A DNA stretch of 64,000 nt from Vibrio tritonius (GCF_001547935.1 NZ_AP014635.1:1984001-2048000); one strand, 5' to 3'. Shown: positions 53,009 through 61,797, counted from the first letter of the stretch. The notes: generated by a model not told the origin, from the sequence alone. Made by a program: numbers and translations.

Positions 53009-53485
53009 CTACTTTAATGCAAAATTATGTAGAGCTTCTCCGGTTAAGCGATAAATTCGCCACTCAGATTGCTCTTCTGCACCAATGTGATGATAGAAAT
53101 CTATAGCTGGCTGATTCCAATATAAAACAGACCATTCAAAGCGACCGCATCCTTTTTGAATAGCTTTATTAGCTAGTGTTTTCATTAGTAATTTCCCCGC
53201 ACCAGAAGAACGGTAGGACGGAGTCACGTACAAATCTTCGAGATAAAGGCCGTTTTTCCCCAACCAAGTGGAATAATTATAAAAATAGACTGCGTAGCCT
53301 ACGGGGCTGTTATCAACCTCACAGATAATGGCCTTTGCCGTAGAATGCTCACTAAACAAGCTTGAAACAATATCTTCTTCAGTTGCGTTAACGCAATGTA
53401 GCGCTTCTTCGTATTCAGCTAACTCTTTAATAAAATGTAAAATAACGCTTGCATCTGTTTGTTTTGCTGGTCGGATATTCATCAT
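53009..53485 (-). CDS. GNAT-family N-acetyltransferase
   Basis: A 158-residue acetyltransferase. The fold's strand-loop-helix is at YLEDLYVTPSYRSSGAGKLL near 80-99, where RSSGAG binds acetyl-CoA, followed by FEWSVLYWNQPAIDFYHHIG near 118-137. The opening MMNIRPAKQTDASVILHFIK is typical. It resembles diamine-type (SpeG/SSAT-like) acetyltransferases but the substrate is not certain. It is divergent from the LysR gene at 53581 with about 95 bp between them, so that regulator may control it. Confidence 0.85.
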   Translation of the reverse strand: MMNIRPAKQTDASVILHFIKELAEYEEALHCVNATEEDIVSSLFSEHSTAKAIICEVDNSPVGYAVYFYNYSTWLGKNGLYLEDLYVTPSYRSSGAGKLLMKTLANKAIQKGCGRFEWSVLYWNQPAIDFYHHIGAEEQSEWRIYRLTGEALHNFALK

Positions 53486-53580
53486 ATTTTAGGGCCTTAT
53501 ATACTGTAATGTTCGCAGTATACTGATTGACTTGATATGATTTAAGTGCATTGTTTGCATCATTAACCTGTATTATATTC

Positions 53581-54498
53581 ATGATGAAATTTGAAAATAT
53601 CGACCTTAATCTAATGAAGGTCTTCTACTACATCTATAAAACACAATCTGTTCACCAAGCAGCAGACAAACTTAGCCTAAGCCAATCTGCATGCAGCCAT
53701 AGTCTTTCTCGATTGAGAGAGCGTCTCAATGACGAACTATTTATTCGCATTAGTGGCAGAATGATACCGACTAAACAAGCAGAACTGCTCGCAGAATCCA
53801 TTCTTCCAGCAATTGACTTATTATATTCAGGGCTCAAAAGTGCCATTCCTTTTAATCCAAGTGTTGGTCAGCATCACTTCGTGATTTCCGGTTATGACTT
53901 TAGCGCCTGGTGTTTAATGCCCAAGTTAACCGCTCATCTCGCTAAATCGTTTCCTAATATCAGCGTTCGATTTGTACAAAGTGGAGAGCAAATACCAGCT
54001 AAGCAACTCGAATCAGGAGAAATTGATATCTCGCTTGGTTTTGATCATGAGACTGAACAATCAAGTCATATAGGAAATGCAACCTGGTTGTGCGGGAAAT
54101 ATAGTATTGCGATGGACAACCAACACGAAGTGTTGAGAAACAATGTCTCGCTTGGGCTAAAAGCGTTTCTGAATTATCCGCATATCCTCGTAACCCCCTG
54201 GAACGAACAACGCGGTATTGTTGACTGTACTCTTGGTAAGTTAAACAAGAAAAGAAATGTCGCCATTACATTACCAAGTGTTCTTAGTGCTCCCTACTTA
54301 CTCAAAAATACAGATTATTTTCTCGCGATTCCTAAAATATATATAAAAACATTAGCGGATACTTTGCAATTAGCCTATGTAGATCCCCCATTCCCAATAC
54401 CGGATTACCAAATAAAATTCTATTGGCATAAGGTCAGGGAGACAGAGCCTAAAGTAAACTGGTTGATTAAACTATTACTTAGCCTATCGTGCGCTTGA
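53581..54498 (+). CDS. LysR-family regulator (NodD/NahR-like)
   Basis: A 305-residue LysR protein from the first of two adjacent ATGs (53581 and 53584). The helix-turn-helix is at residues 10-65 (LNLMKVFYYIYKTQSVHQAA, SQSACSHSLSRLRERL). The DxNLxxF-type opening places it in the group of NodD/NahR-like regulators. The effector domain follows from about residue 95. It is intact: the IS66 element begins 32 bp after the stop codon. It is divergent from the GNAT gene. An upstream 10-codon extension is unlikely. Confidence 0.86.
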   Translation: MMKFENIDLNLMKVFYYIYKTQSVHQAADKLSLSQSACSHSLSRLRERLNDELFIRISGRMIPTKQAELLAESILPAIDLLYSGLKSAIPFNPSVGQHHFVISGYDFSAWCLMPKLTAHLAKSFPNISVRFVQSGEQIPAKQLESGEIDISLGFDHETEQSSHIGNATWLCGKYSIAMDNQHEVLRNNVSLGLKAFLNYPHILVTPWNEQRGIVDCTLGKLNKKRNVAITLPSVLSAPYLLKNTDYFLAIPKIYIKTLADTLQLAYVDPPFPIPDYQIKFYWHKVRETEPKVNWLIKLLLSLSCA

Positions 54499-54522
54499 TT
54501 TTTAAACTAGCGATATCAATAA

Positions 54523-54530
54523 GATAGATT
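54523..54530 (+). repeat. Left 8-bp target duplication of IS66 element
   Basis: GATAGATT, repeated exactly at 56925-56932 on the other side of the element. Confidence 0.92.
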
Positions 54531-54610
54531 GTAAGCGCACCACAAACCCCACATTCTAAACAGGCTTTGCCCACTCTATGATCACATCTCCAATCCAAAG
54601 GAGATGTGAC

Positions 54611-54931
54611 ATGAATAAACGACGCACCGACCAAGAATGGCTTTCGCTGATTGAGCAATGCCAAGCCAGTTCGCTCACACAACAAGCTTTTTGCCAAAAA
54701 CACGACATTAGCGTATCGACGTTTTACGCTAAGCGGCAGCAGTTGAGTGTTAACCCATCCCCAACTCAGAGTGGCTTCGTTAAGGCCGAAATTATTGAAA
54801 AAACCACCTGTCGCAAGGTGACCCAGACGTGGGTAGCCAACATGACTTTGATGGTAAATAACGTCGAATTGAGTATTCCTCAAGGCACGCCACCACACTA
54901 TCTTGCAGAGTTGATTGGAGCCTTGTCATGA
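54611..54931 (+). CDS. tnpA: IS66 accessory protein TnpA
   Basis: A 106-residue protein from the ATG at 54611. The N-terminal helix-turn-helix EWLSLIEQCQASSLTQQAFC, then KHDISVSTFYAKRQQL, is the IS66 OrfA pattern. GGAG lies nine bases before the start. It overlaps tnpB by 4 bp. It probably binds the element ends. Confidence 0.9.
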   Translation: MNKRRTDQEWLSLIEQCQASSLTQQAFCQKHDISVSTFYAKRQQLSVNPSPTQSGFVKAEIIEKTTCRKVTQTWVANMTLMVNNVELSIPQGTPPHYLAELIGALS

Positions 54932-55281
54932 AACGCATGATGACCGCGCCAGTGGTGTATTTATACCGTGAGTTTGTCGATTTCAGAAAATCTATCAATG
55001 GTCTGGCGCTGTTGATTGAATCTGAAACCGACCTCGAATTGGGCTCAGGGGCTTTGTTCCTCTTCACCAATAAACAACGCGATAAAATCAAAGTTCTGTA
55101 TTGGGACCAAACGGGTTATGCGCTCTGGTATAAACGCCTCGAAAAAGCCAAGTTTAAGTGGCCAACACAAGAGAAAAACACGGTGTTTACCTTAACGCAA
55201 TTTGACCTCGACAGGCTGCTTTCTGGCTTCACAATAATCGGCCATAAACCGGTAAAAATCGACAGTTTTACAATGGGTTAA
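54928..55281 (+). CDS. tnpB: IS66 accessory protein TnpB
   Basis: A 117-residue protein with the near-invariant VYLYREFVDFRKSINGLALL opening and LFLFTNKQRDKIKVLYWDQT in the middle. These define the IS66 Orf2/TnpB family, needed for transposition but with unknown chemistry. It is coupled to tnpA by a 4-bp overlap. Confidence 0.93.
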   Translation: MKRMMTAPVVYLYREFVDFRKSINGLALLIESETDLELGSGALFLFTNKQRDKIKVLYWDQTGYALWYKRLEKAKFKWPTQEKNTVFTLTQFDLDRLLSGFTIIGHKPVKIDSFTMG

Positions 55282-55340
55282 TGGCAAAAAAAGTCAGATA
55301 AACCAAGCCTTTTTTATCGGTATAAAGTACAATAACCACC

Positions 55341-56894
55341 ATGAAAAAGACGACCCCCGACATCAATCCAGACAGCCAAAACATCGCGGAACTTCAAGCG
55401 ATGGTGAAGGCGTTGATGTCTGAGCAAGCCGCTTGGCAGCAAAAAGAATCGCAGTGGCAACAAGAGCGCCAATCCTTAATTGAGCAGTTCAAACTGGCAC
55501 TTGACCGTCAGTTCGCCAAACGCTCTGAAGCGTTAAAACCGTATAACGAAGCTCAGGGCGACTTCTTTAATGAAGTGGAATGCGAAGCGGAGAACGTCGA
55601 GGAAGAAGTGGTGACCACGACGACCACAACAAAGCGCCGTGGTAAACGCAAGTCATTACCGAAAGACTTACCTCGCGAAACCGTGGTGCTTGACCTGGAT
55701 GAGCACGATAAAAATTGTCCTTGCTGCCAGCATTCTCTGCATCAAATCGGGGAAGACCGTAGCGAGAAACTGGAGTTCACGCCTGCAGTCCTCAAAGTTA
55801 TCGAATACGTTCGTCCTAAATACGCGTGCCGTCATTGTGAGCAACACAGTGAGACTAACCCAGTTCACCAACAGCCAGCACCCGAGAGCATTATCCCGAA
55901 AAGCTTCGCCACAGAAAGCTTGCTGGCCAATATCATCTTGGGTAAATACCAGTACGCATTGCCGCTTTATCGACAAGAAACCTTGTTCACGCAATCGGGT
56001 ATCGATTTATCAAGAACCACTATGGCTCGCTGGGTTATCCAAGTCAGTGAGAAGTTCCAACCCTTGTACCAAGCCTTAAAAACGCACTTACTTGAGCAAG
56101 TGGTGGTTCATGCCGATGAAACCCCGTTGAATGTTCTTCAAGAAGAGAAGCGCAGTTACATGTGGCTTTACTGCTCAGGAGCTGACTCTCCGCAAGCTGG
56201 TTTACCGGATATGAAAAACATCGTCTTGTACGACTATCAAAACAGTCGCGCGAGAGCGTGCCCAATGGACTTCTTGGGAGATTACTCGGGTTACCTGCAA
56301 ACTGATGGTTATGCGGCGTACGATGGTCTCACTCAAGTGACGAATGTTGGTTGCTTCGCTCATGCTCGCCGTAAGTTCATGGAGGCAAAAAAGATTCAGG
56401 GAAAAGGCAAGACTGGGAAAGTGGATATCGCGCTAGCAAAAATCCAAAAACTCTATGCGCTTGAAGCTCGCTTAAAACAGTCGTCAGCTGAAGAGCGTTG
56501 GTCAGAAAGACAAACACACGCCAAACCAATATTGGACGACCTGTATCAATGGCTCACGACACAGAAAGTGTTCGAATCCAGCCCACTGGGTAAAGCGATT
56601 AAATACACCTTGGGTCAATGGCCAAAGTTGGTGCGTTATGTGGATGATGGGCACTTATCCATCGACAACAATCGAGCAGAACGTGCGATAAAATCAATGG
56701 TCATTGGCCGAAAAAATTGGCTCTTCGCCAACACATCAAAAGGTGCTGATGCTAGCGCATTACTCTATAGCATCATCGAGACGGCTAAAGCCAATGGGCT
56801 CATTCTCTACGATTACATGGTCAAGTGCATGAAAGAGCTGGCGAAAGCAGAGCCCGACATTGACTCACTTCTTCCGTGGAACTTCTCACATTAA
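55341..56894 (+). CDS. tnpC: IS66 transposase TnpC
   Basis: A 517-residue DDE transposase. An N-terminal helical segment (about 10-55) is followed by a zinc-finger-like region with CPCCQHSL and CRHCEQHS (about 128-165). The catalytic core shows VVHADETPLNVL near 257-268, LQTDGYAAYDGL near 316-327 and IDNNRAERAIKSMVIGRKNW near 450-469, supplying the two Asp and one Glu. It is full length and ends 30 bp before the right terminus. Confidence 0.94.
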   Translation: MKKTTPDINPDSQNIAELQAMVKALMSEQAAWQQKESQWQQERQSLIEQFKLALDRQFAKRSEALKPYNEAQGDFFNEVECEAENVEEEVVTTTTTTKRRGKRKSLPKDLPRETVVLDLDEHDKNCPCCQHSLHQIGEDRSEKLEFTPAVLKVIEYVRPKYACRHCEQHSETNPVHQQPAPESIIPKSFATESLLANIILGKYQYALPLYRQETLFTQSGIDLSRTTMARWVIQVSEKFQPLYQALKTHLLEQVVVHADETPLNVLQEEKRSYMWLYCSGADSPQAGLPDMKNIVLYDYQNSRARACPMDFLGDYSGYLQTDGYAAYDGLTQVTNVGCFAHARRKFMEAKKIQGKGKTGKVDIALAKIQKLYALEARLKQSSAEERWSERQTHAKPILDDLYQWLTTQKVFESSPLGKAIKYTLGQWPKLVRYVDDGHLSIDNNRAERAIKSMVIGRKNWLFANTSKGADASALLYSIIETAKANGLILYDYMVKCMKELAKAEPDIDSLLPWNFSH

Positions 56895-56924
56895 AACGCC
56901 CCGTGTGTTCATGGGGCGCTTACG

Positions 56925-56932
56925 ATAGATTC
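56925..56932 (+). repeat. Right 8-bp target duplication of IS66 element
   Basis: GATAGATT, identical to 54523-54530. Confidence 0.92.
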
Positions 56933-57032
56933 ACTATAATGAGAAAAACAATCCGAATATCAGCGTAAAAAAGCTGTGTTAATTTTATTGTATAAAAAGA
57001 TTAGGAACACAAACGTGTCATTCGTGATCGTG

Positions 57033-57101
57033 CTAGCACGGCTCTAGACGGAAACGTTTAGGACTGATGCTCTAAAGCGTTTCTGTCGATTAGGAAAAGT
57101 A
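57033..57101 (-). repeat. 70-bp structured repeat, copy A
   Basis: Read on the minus strand it begins TACTTTTCCTAATCGACAGA and contains the dyad GACAGAAACG...CGTTTCCGTC. It matches 61037-61106 over its whole length with only scattered differences, in opposite orientation. It follows the broken acetyltransferase gene by about 20 bp. Confidence 0.75.
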
Positions 57102-57122
57102 CCTTGAAACTTTAAGTGTTTG

Positions 57123-57355
57123 TCAGATTTGTGATTTCCACATCTTTAGATAATAACTTTCCGCGCCATTATCCACCGTTTCAGCCATTGTAAAACTCCG
57201 AGATAAATAGAACTCAGTGGCATTGTCATTTTGACTAAGGCACTTGAGATTTAAGCTTGCACACCTTGTTTGGCGAGCTCTAGTCGTTTTAACCCCGCAC
57301 CGCCACTTAAGTTACGAGGACTCACAAACAGATAGTGGTATTTAATGGTGCGCTT
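57123..57355 (-). pseudogene. GNAT acetyltransferase C-terminal remnant, frameshifted
   Basis: The minus strand reads TIKYHYLFVSPRNLSGGAGL, then KRLELAKQGVQA followed by a stop. One base shift near 57252-57256 lets it continue LNLKCLSQNDNATEFYLSRS, then FTMAETVDNGAESYYLKM, to a stop at 57123. The NATEFYLSRSF block is the end of a GNAT fold, where the substrate-side beta-strand and helix meet. The N-terminal part is not recognisable upstream. A sequencing error at the shift is possible but would not restore the missing N-terminus. Confidence 0.65.
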
Positions 57356-57417
57356 CCTAGCTAATATGCATTAAGGCGCTTAATAATGAAGTCGTCGAAT
57401 ATTATGCTGACCCATAA

Positions 57418-58782
57418 TCAATATGCGTCCTTTTTTTTATAAAACTTTCGTTTACTACTCACATCTCTCCAAAGTATCGGAATGATAATAAGCGACAAAA
57501 CCAAATTCGATAGTGGCACACTTAACCAAATCCCATCAATTCCAAACCAGTTAGGTAGAAAATATAGGAAAGGCAGCTGAATCATCATGTTACAAACAGA
57601 TATTGCCAATGCTTTTCCACCTTGATCTACTGAAACAAAATAGACCGATGCAACAAAGATAAAGCCATCTAACGCTAAACCAAGTAGATGTATTTTCATG
57701 CCATGAACGGCAGCCTCTAGAAGATTTGGGTCGCCTTGGCTAAAGAATCCAACAATGAAATCCGGAAACATATACAACACTATCACTACTACAATACCTA
57801 AGGTCACAACGGATTTTATTGCTATGGTTAATACTGAAATTACTTTATCCCCTTGCGTTGAGCCGAAGAAGTAACTCGCTAGTGGTTGCATACCATTCGC
57901 AATACCCTCTGCGGTAAGGTAGTAAATCACACCAATGTACACAATTACTGCAAATGCACCGACATGGACAGGAGTACCGTAGTGCAATAGCAGCTTGTTG
58001 TGAATAGCCGAAATAAAACTGAAATAGAAGAACATCAGCAGGCTTGATGAACCAAGAGTGATGCTTCGTATCGCCACTTTGCAATCGAAGTAGCAACCAC
58101 TCAGTTTAAGACGTGTTTGAGCATACTTAGAAAAAAAATATTTCAAGGCAATGATTATCACAATGGATTGAGAAAGCAATGTCGCAATCGCGGCACCTTT
58201 AAGCTCTAGTCCCCAAACTCCTATAAATAGGTAGTCCAATGCAATGTTGATTAATGCTCCTATCGCCATTATTGCCGTCGCAGTGTTCGGGCTATTGTCA
58301 TTACGAATAAGCATTGGCAATGCGGCTGAGACCACTGTAAATATCGCCCCCCAGGAAAATACCGACACATACTCAGCCCCAAGGCGAAGCACCTCGTTTT
58401 CAGCCCCTTGCAACTGCAACACATCTACGCCAAAAAAGTACACTATTATGGATATCAAGATTCCTAGAAAAACAGATAACCATAGACTGGTAGAAACGGT
58501 TAAGCGAGATTTCTCATAATTAGCTTCTCCGCGGGAGATCGATATTAAGCTCCCTCCGCCCATACCAATCATCATGCCCATTCCCGCGATAATACCTATC
58601 AATGGCCAAGCAAGGTTGACTCCTGCCAATCCTTGATAGCCAATATAGTGACCAACAAACATACCATCAACAATCTGATATAAGCCGTTGACAACCATCG
58701 CGGTGACAGAAGGTATCGCAAAACGCCAAAATACTTTAGCTATCGGCTCATTTGACATGATATTTTGTTCGCTGTTGTTCAT
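57418..58782 (-). CDS. MATE-family efflux transporter
   Basis: A 454-residue protein from the ATG at 58782 (GAGGCAGA before it). Twelve hydrophobic helices form two six-helix halves. The opening block VFWRFAIPSVTAMVVNGLYQ and the second-half ANGMQPLASYFFG are MATE landmarks. These pumps expel cationic drugs, dyes or toxins using sodium or protons. It is closer to the DinF/MepA-like branch than to NorM by its opening, though this is uncertain. It is divergent from a LysR gene, with a perfect palindrome in between. Confidence 0.87.
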   Translation of the reverse strand: MNNSEQNIMSNEPIAKVFWRFAIPSVTAMVVNGLYQIVDGMFVGHYIGYQGLAGVNLAWPLIGIIAGMGMMIGMGGGSLISISRGEANYEKSRLTVSTSLWLSVFLGILISIIVYFFGVDVLQLQGAENEVLRLGAEYVSVFSWGAIFTVVSAALPMLIRNDNSPNTATAIMAIGALINIALDYLFIGVWGLELKGAAIATLLSQSIVIIIALKYFFSKYAQTRLKLSGCYFDCKVAIRSITLGSSSLLMFFYFSFISAIHNKLLLHYGTPVHVGAFAVIVYIGVIYYLTAEGIANGMQPLASYFFGSTQGDKVISVLTIAIKSVVTLGIVVVIVLYMFPDFIVGFFSQGDPNLLEAAVHGMKIHLLGLALDGFIFVASVYFVSVDQGGKALAISVCNMMIQLPFLYFLPNWFGIDGIWLSVPLSNLVLSLIIIPILWRDVSSKRKFYKKKDAY

Positions 58783-58850
58783 TTTCTGCCTCAATGTATA
58801 TTAACTAGAGGCATATTATGCTTGCTGGCAGGATTGGTGAAAGCTAATAT

Positions 58851-58869
58851 CTATCCGATAATCGGATAG
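58851..58869. promoter_or_regulatory. 19-bp perfect palindrome between MATE and LysR genes
   Basis: CTATCCGAT-A-ATCGGATAG ends 9 bp before the LysR start codon. Its ATC-N9-GAT core fits a LysR-type operator. The position suggests autorepression of the LysR gene and control of the divergent pump. Confidence 0.65.
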
Positions 58870-58878
58870 GTGAATAGA

Positions 58879-59796
58879 ATGAATTGGACGCTAGATCAAT
58901 TAGCTGCTTTTGTAACCTCAGCAAAAGCTGGCTCTTTTTCTGCCGCAGCTAGACGGCTTGGAAAGGCTCAATCACGCATTAGTACAGCAATTGCTAACTT
59001 AGAAGCGGATCTTGATATTGAACTTTTTGATCGTTCATCAAAACTACCCACGCTGACACCAGCCGGTAAAGAGATGTATAAGGAAGCGGAAGCTATATTA
59101 CTTCAGTGTCAACGGCTAGATGCTCGTGCTTTTAGAGCCAGCAGTAGACAGGAGATATCTCTGACAATTGCAATGGATGAAGCTGTACCTATCGGTATAT
59201 TTGAATGTTTTTTCGAGCAGTTTGCTAACAAGTTTCCTCTACTAAAGTTGACCATTATCAATGGTTCTCAAGAAGATATCGCCCAGTGGGTCGATGAAAA
59301 AAGAGCAGACTTAGGTATTCTGTTTCATGTTAATACCCTTCCTGACAGCCTTGACTTTGTCTCAATTGGGCAGTTCCAGCATTCACTTATCGTAAGTAAA
59401 AATCACCCACTTGCAGAATGCCCAGAACCGAGCCTGTCTGAACTTAATCAATATAAGCAGTTGGTAATTTGCGACCGTATGGGGAATTCCAAAGGTCAAA
59501 CCATTTGCCCTGACCACTGGTTTATAGATAGTTATTATTATATCACTGCGCTAGTGATGAGAAACATTGGTTGGGCACTGGTGCCAGAGCACTTAGCCAA
59601 ATATGAATTCTACTGTGATGATATCGTTGAACTAAGCACAAAATATATCCCCTTACCGCTACTTGTAGAAATGGGAGTGGTCAAACGAGTCGATAGAGGT
59701 GATAGTGACGTGATCAATTGGATTTATGAAAATATCTCAAACAAAAAATTACAACAATTTGCTAGTGACTTTGCTAAATTAACTACTCATGAATAA
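58879..59796 (+). CDS. LysR-family regulator of the MATE pump
   Basis: A 305-residue LysR protein from the ATG at 58879; a GTG three codons earlier is also possible. The helix-turn-helix lies at residues 2-60 (LDQLAAFVTSAKAGSFSAAA, QSRISTAIANLEADL). The effector domain runs from about residue 88. It is divergent from the MATE gene, and the palindrome described above overlaps its leader. Inducer unknown. Confidence 0.87.
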   Translation: MNWTLDQLAAFVTSAKAGSFSAAARRLGKAQSRISTAIANLEADLDIELFDRSSKLPTLTPAGKEMYKEAEAILLQCQRLDARAFRASSRQEISLTIAMDEAVPIGIFECFFEQFANKFPLLKLTIINGSQEDIAQWVDEKRADLGILFHVNTLPDSLDFVSIGQFQHSLIVSKNHPLAECPEPSLSELNQYKQLVICDRMGNSKGQTICPDHWFIDSYYYITALVMRNIGWALVPEHLAKYEFYCDDIVELSTKYIPLPLLVEMGVVKRVDRGDSDVINWIYENISNKKLQQFASDFAKLTTHE

Positions 59797-59812
59797 CCAC
59801 AAGTAAAGAAAA

Positions 59813-59856
59813 CCCCTTAATTCAGAAGCCAATTTTTGCAGTAAGGGGCGATTTTT
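59813..59856 (+). terminator. Terminator of the LysR gene
   Basis: CCCCTTA pairs with TAAGGGG across a 22-base loop, followed by ATTTTTCT. Immediately after, TTCTATATGAACTTA occurs twice in tandem. Confidence 0.55.
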
Positions 59857-60021
59857 CTATATGAACTTATTCTATATGAACTTAGATTCTTGATAGTTTG
59901 ATTAAAATAGTTATGAGTAATGGGATAAGTCGAGTAAAACCGGAAGAGTGCTTCACTATGCAAACTCGGACAATTTCAAGAAATCCAGCAATAAGAAGAT
60001 AGAACCAAGGCATAATTAACA

Positions 60022-60915
60022 TCATGATAATGCTAAATTATTAAGCAATGATGCTAGCTCTTTTCTTTCCTGCCCCTCTAATGCTCTAAGTGGTAAAGGC
60101 AAGCAAGGAGGCTTAACTAAGTTCTGAATCTCTGCCGCCGTAGCCACAACACGAAGGCTTCCTCCATTACGTTGGAACAGTTCCCACATCGGAGCTAAGC
60201 GTTTTGATAGACGCAAAGCTTCTTCTGCATCCCCTTTTTGCGCTGCTGCTGTGAGTGATTGAGCCACTTTAGGAAATAAGCCACCAATGACTGAATACCA
60301 AACGTCACATCCTGCGTTCAATCCAGTTGCAGCACAAGAATCGCCGCTAATACCTATGGATACATGCTTCGGAATTAAAGCACGAAGGCGGTTTACCCGG
60401 TCTAAAGCGGCTTGCGATTCCATTGGTACCCCAGGAATTTTTATTGACCTGACATTGGGTAACTGAGCGATACGCCCGTGCAGTTCATCACTGAAGTTAA
60501 AATGTGTCGTGCCCGGGTTATCGTAGACACACAGAGGCACCGATAACTTAGAAGTGACCACTTCATACAACTTATACACTTCATTTTCTGTCAACTTTTG
60601 ATACGACATTGGCGCTAATAAAACCGCACTCGCACCAGCTGTTTGAGCATCTTCGGCGTTTAGAAGTACATCTCTTAGGCTTAAAGCGCTAATACCAACC
60701 ATGACAGGTATTTTTTCAGCGTGTTGAACCGCTATCTGCGCGACTCTTTTTCGCTCTTCTCTTGCGAGGTAGGCATAGTTGCCAGTCGACCCCAATACCC
60801 CAATAGAATCCACCTCAGCATTAACCAAGCGCTGAATAAGACCTATAAACGCTTTTTCATCGACAGAATCATCGTACATTGGTGTTAATGGAAATGCAGA
60901 GAGTCCAAAAAACAT
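60022..60915 (-). CDS. Dihydrodipicolinate synthase-superfamily aldolase
   Basis: A 297-residue (beta-alpha)8 class I aldolase/lyase from the ATG at 60915 (AAAGG upstream). The Schiff-base lysine is K159 in VRSIKIPGVP and the catalytic tyrosine is Y131 in LCVYDNPGTT. The pyruvate-binding loop is GSTGNYAY near 42-49, where DapA has GTTGES; the change suggests it is not the lysine-pathway enzyme but a relative acting on a keto-acid or sugar acid. No neighbouring gene shows the pathway. A preceding extension is open but unlike the family. Confidence 0.83.
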   Translation of the reverse strand: MFFGLSAFPLTPMYDDSVDEKAFIGLIQRLVNAEVDSIGVLGSTGNYAYLAREERKRVAQIAVQHAEKIPVMVGISALSLRDVLLNAEDAQTAGASAVLLAPMSYQKLTENEVYKLYEVVTSKLSVPLCVYDNPGTTHFNFSDELHGRIAQLPNVRSIKIPGVPMESQAALDRVNRLRALIPKHVSIGISGDSCAATGLNAGCDVWYSVIGGLFPKVAQSLTAAAQKGDAEEALRLSKRLAPMWELFQRNGGSLRVVATAAEIQNLVKPPCLPLPLRALEGQERKELASLLNNLALS

Positions 60916-61036
60916 AAAATTTACCTTTTGAAATAAAATGAGCTGCATGGAATAAAGTATTAGCGCGACGTTCTATATATATTGACTTATCAAGGTAAGG
61001 TAATACCGCTCATAACAAACGTTCAAGAAATTAACA

Positions 61037-61106
61037 TACTTTTCCTAATCTGACTGAAACGCTATAGCGCATCAGTACTAAACGTTTCTGTCCAAAAACG
61101 TGCTAG
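61037..61106 (+). repeat. 70-bp structured repeat, copy B
   Basis: TACTTTTCCTAATCTGACTG onward, with dyad GACTGAAACG...CGTTTCTGTC. It is the inverted partner of 57033-57101. It lies inside a larger imperfect dyad whose ends, TAACAAACG (61013-61021) and GCTTGTTA (61160-61167), resemble integron attC ends. A further AGCCCCA/TGGGGCT hairpin sits at about 61129-61150. Confidence 0.7.
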
Positions 61107-61164
61107 GTTGACTTCGCCTAGCAAGAAGCAGCCCCATTGTTACCTGGGGCTAGTACTAAGCTTG

Positions 61165-61797
61165 TTAGGTATCTTCCATCGTATAACGCCAGAGATCATT
61201 AACGACACTAGTCATAGCTTCAACAATTTCAAGGACATACACTTGTGTAACTTCAAGGTGAACTCTAGCAAATTGATGCGAATTTAAATTGAGGTTTTTA
61301 GCAACAATTCTAAGTTGTTTACTATGTAGTTCTTCATCTAAATGCCCTGCATTGTGCACGATGACATTCCTAATATCTCTCGCTTCAATGACTTTGCTCC
61401 AAGAGAAAGTGCCAGTAGGGACTTCAATTTTAGCAACTTTACGCAAGTAGTTTTTTGCTCGCTCTAGACCTGAACCACTGTAGTCTTTTAAAGTACAACT
61501 CAAACCCTTTTCGAAATGAAAACTGTGGCACAACTGGTTAAGGTAGTCTTCAAAAAACGATACCAACATGAGCAAAAAGGATTGTTTCTGATATTGAGGA
61601 AAAACTTCATGGAAGTGCGCGCTTAAATCATTTCGATACTTGTACCTATCCCAGCAAATGAACTCATTCGTTTCTAAATCAGATTCGTTGTACTTGATTA
61701 ATTCTTCAGACCAGTGGCGTTCTGATAGTTCGACAAAGATCCGAAACTTCTCTAAGTCAGACAGAAAATATAAAGAAACTTGATCAGTTTTCTGCAT
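61165..61797 (-). CDS. HEPN-like protein of unknown function
   Basis: A 210-residue, largely helical protein with no signal peptide. EARDIRNVIVHNAGHLDEE near residues 143-161 contains RNVIVH, the R-x4-H active motif of HEPN-fold ribonucleases. SFLLMLVSFFEDYLNQLCHS near 73-92 is the typical preceding helix. Many HEPN proteins act in toxin-antitoxin, phage defence or RNA processing; this one has no adjacent nucleotidyltransferase partner. Its stop codon lies inside the attC-like dyad end described at 61160-61167. The family call rests on the motif and helical content. Confidence 0.55.
   Translation of the reverse strand: MQKTDQVSLYFLSDLEKFRIFVELSERHWSEELIKYNESDLETNEFICWDRYKYRNDLSAHFHEVFPQYQKQSFLLMLVSFFEDYLNQLCHSFHFEKGLSCTLKDYSGSGLERAKNYLRKVAKIEVPTGTFSWSKVIEARDIRNVIVHNAGHLDEELHSKQLRIVAKNLNLNSHQFARVHLEVTQVYVLEIVEAMTSVVNDLWRYTMEDT

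Larger units (their letters stand above)
54531..56924 (+). mobile_element. Complete IS66-family insertion sequence (2394 bp)
   Basis: The left end is GTAAGCGCACCACAAACCCC. The right end, read inward, is GTAAGCGCCCCATGAACACA. These imperfect inverted repeats begin with the GTAAGCG typical of IS66. Three genes (tnpA, tnpB, tnpC) are intact and in order, and an exact 8-bp duplication (GATAGATT) flanks the element. Size, gene order and duplication length are all as expected for an intact, fairly recent insertion. It landed between a LysR gene and a degraded acetyltransferase region without breaking a visible gene. Confidence 0.95.
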
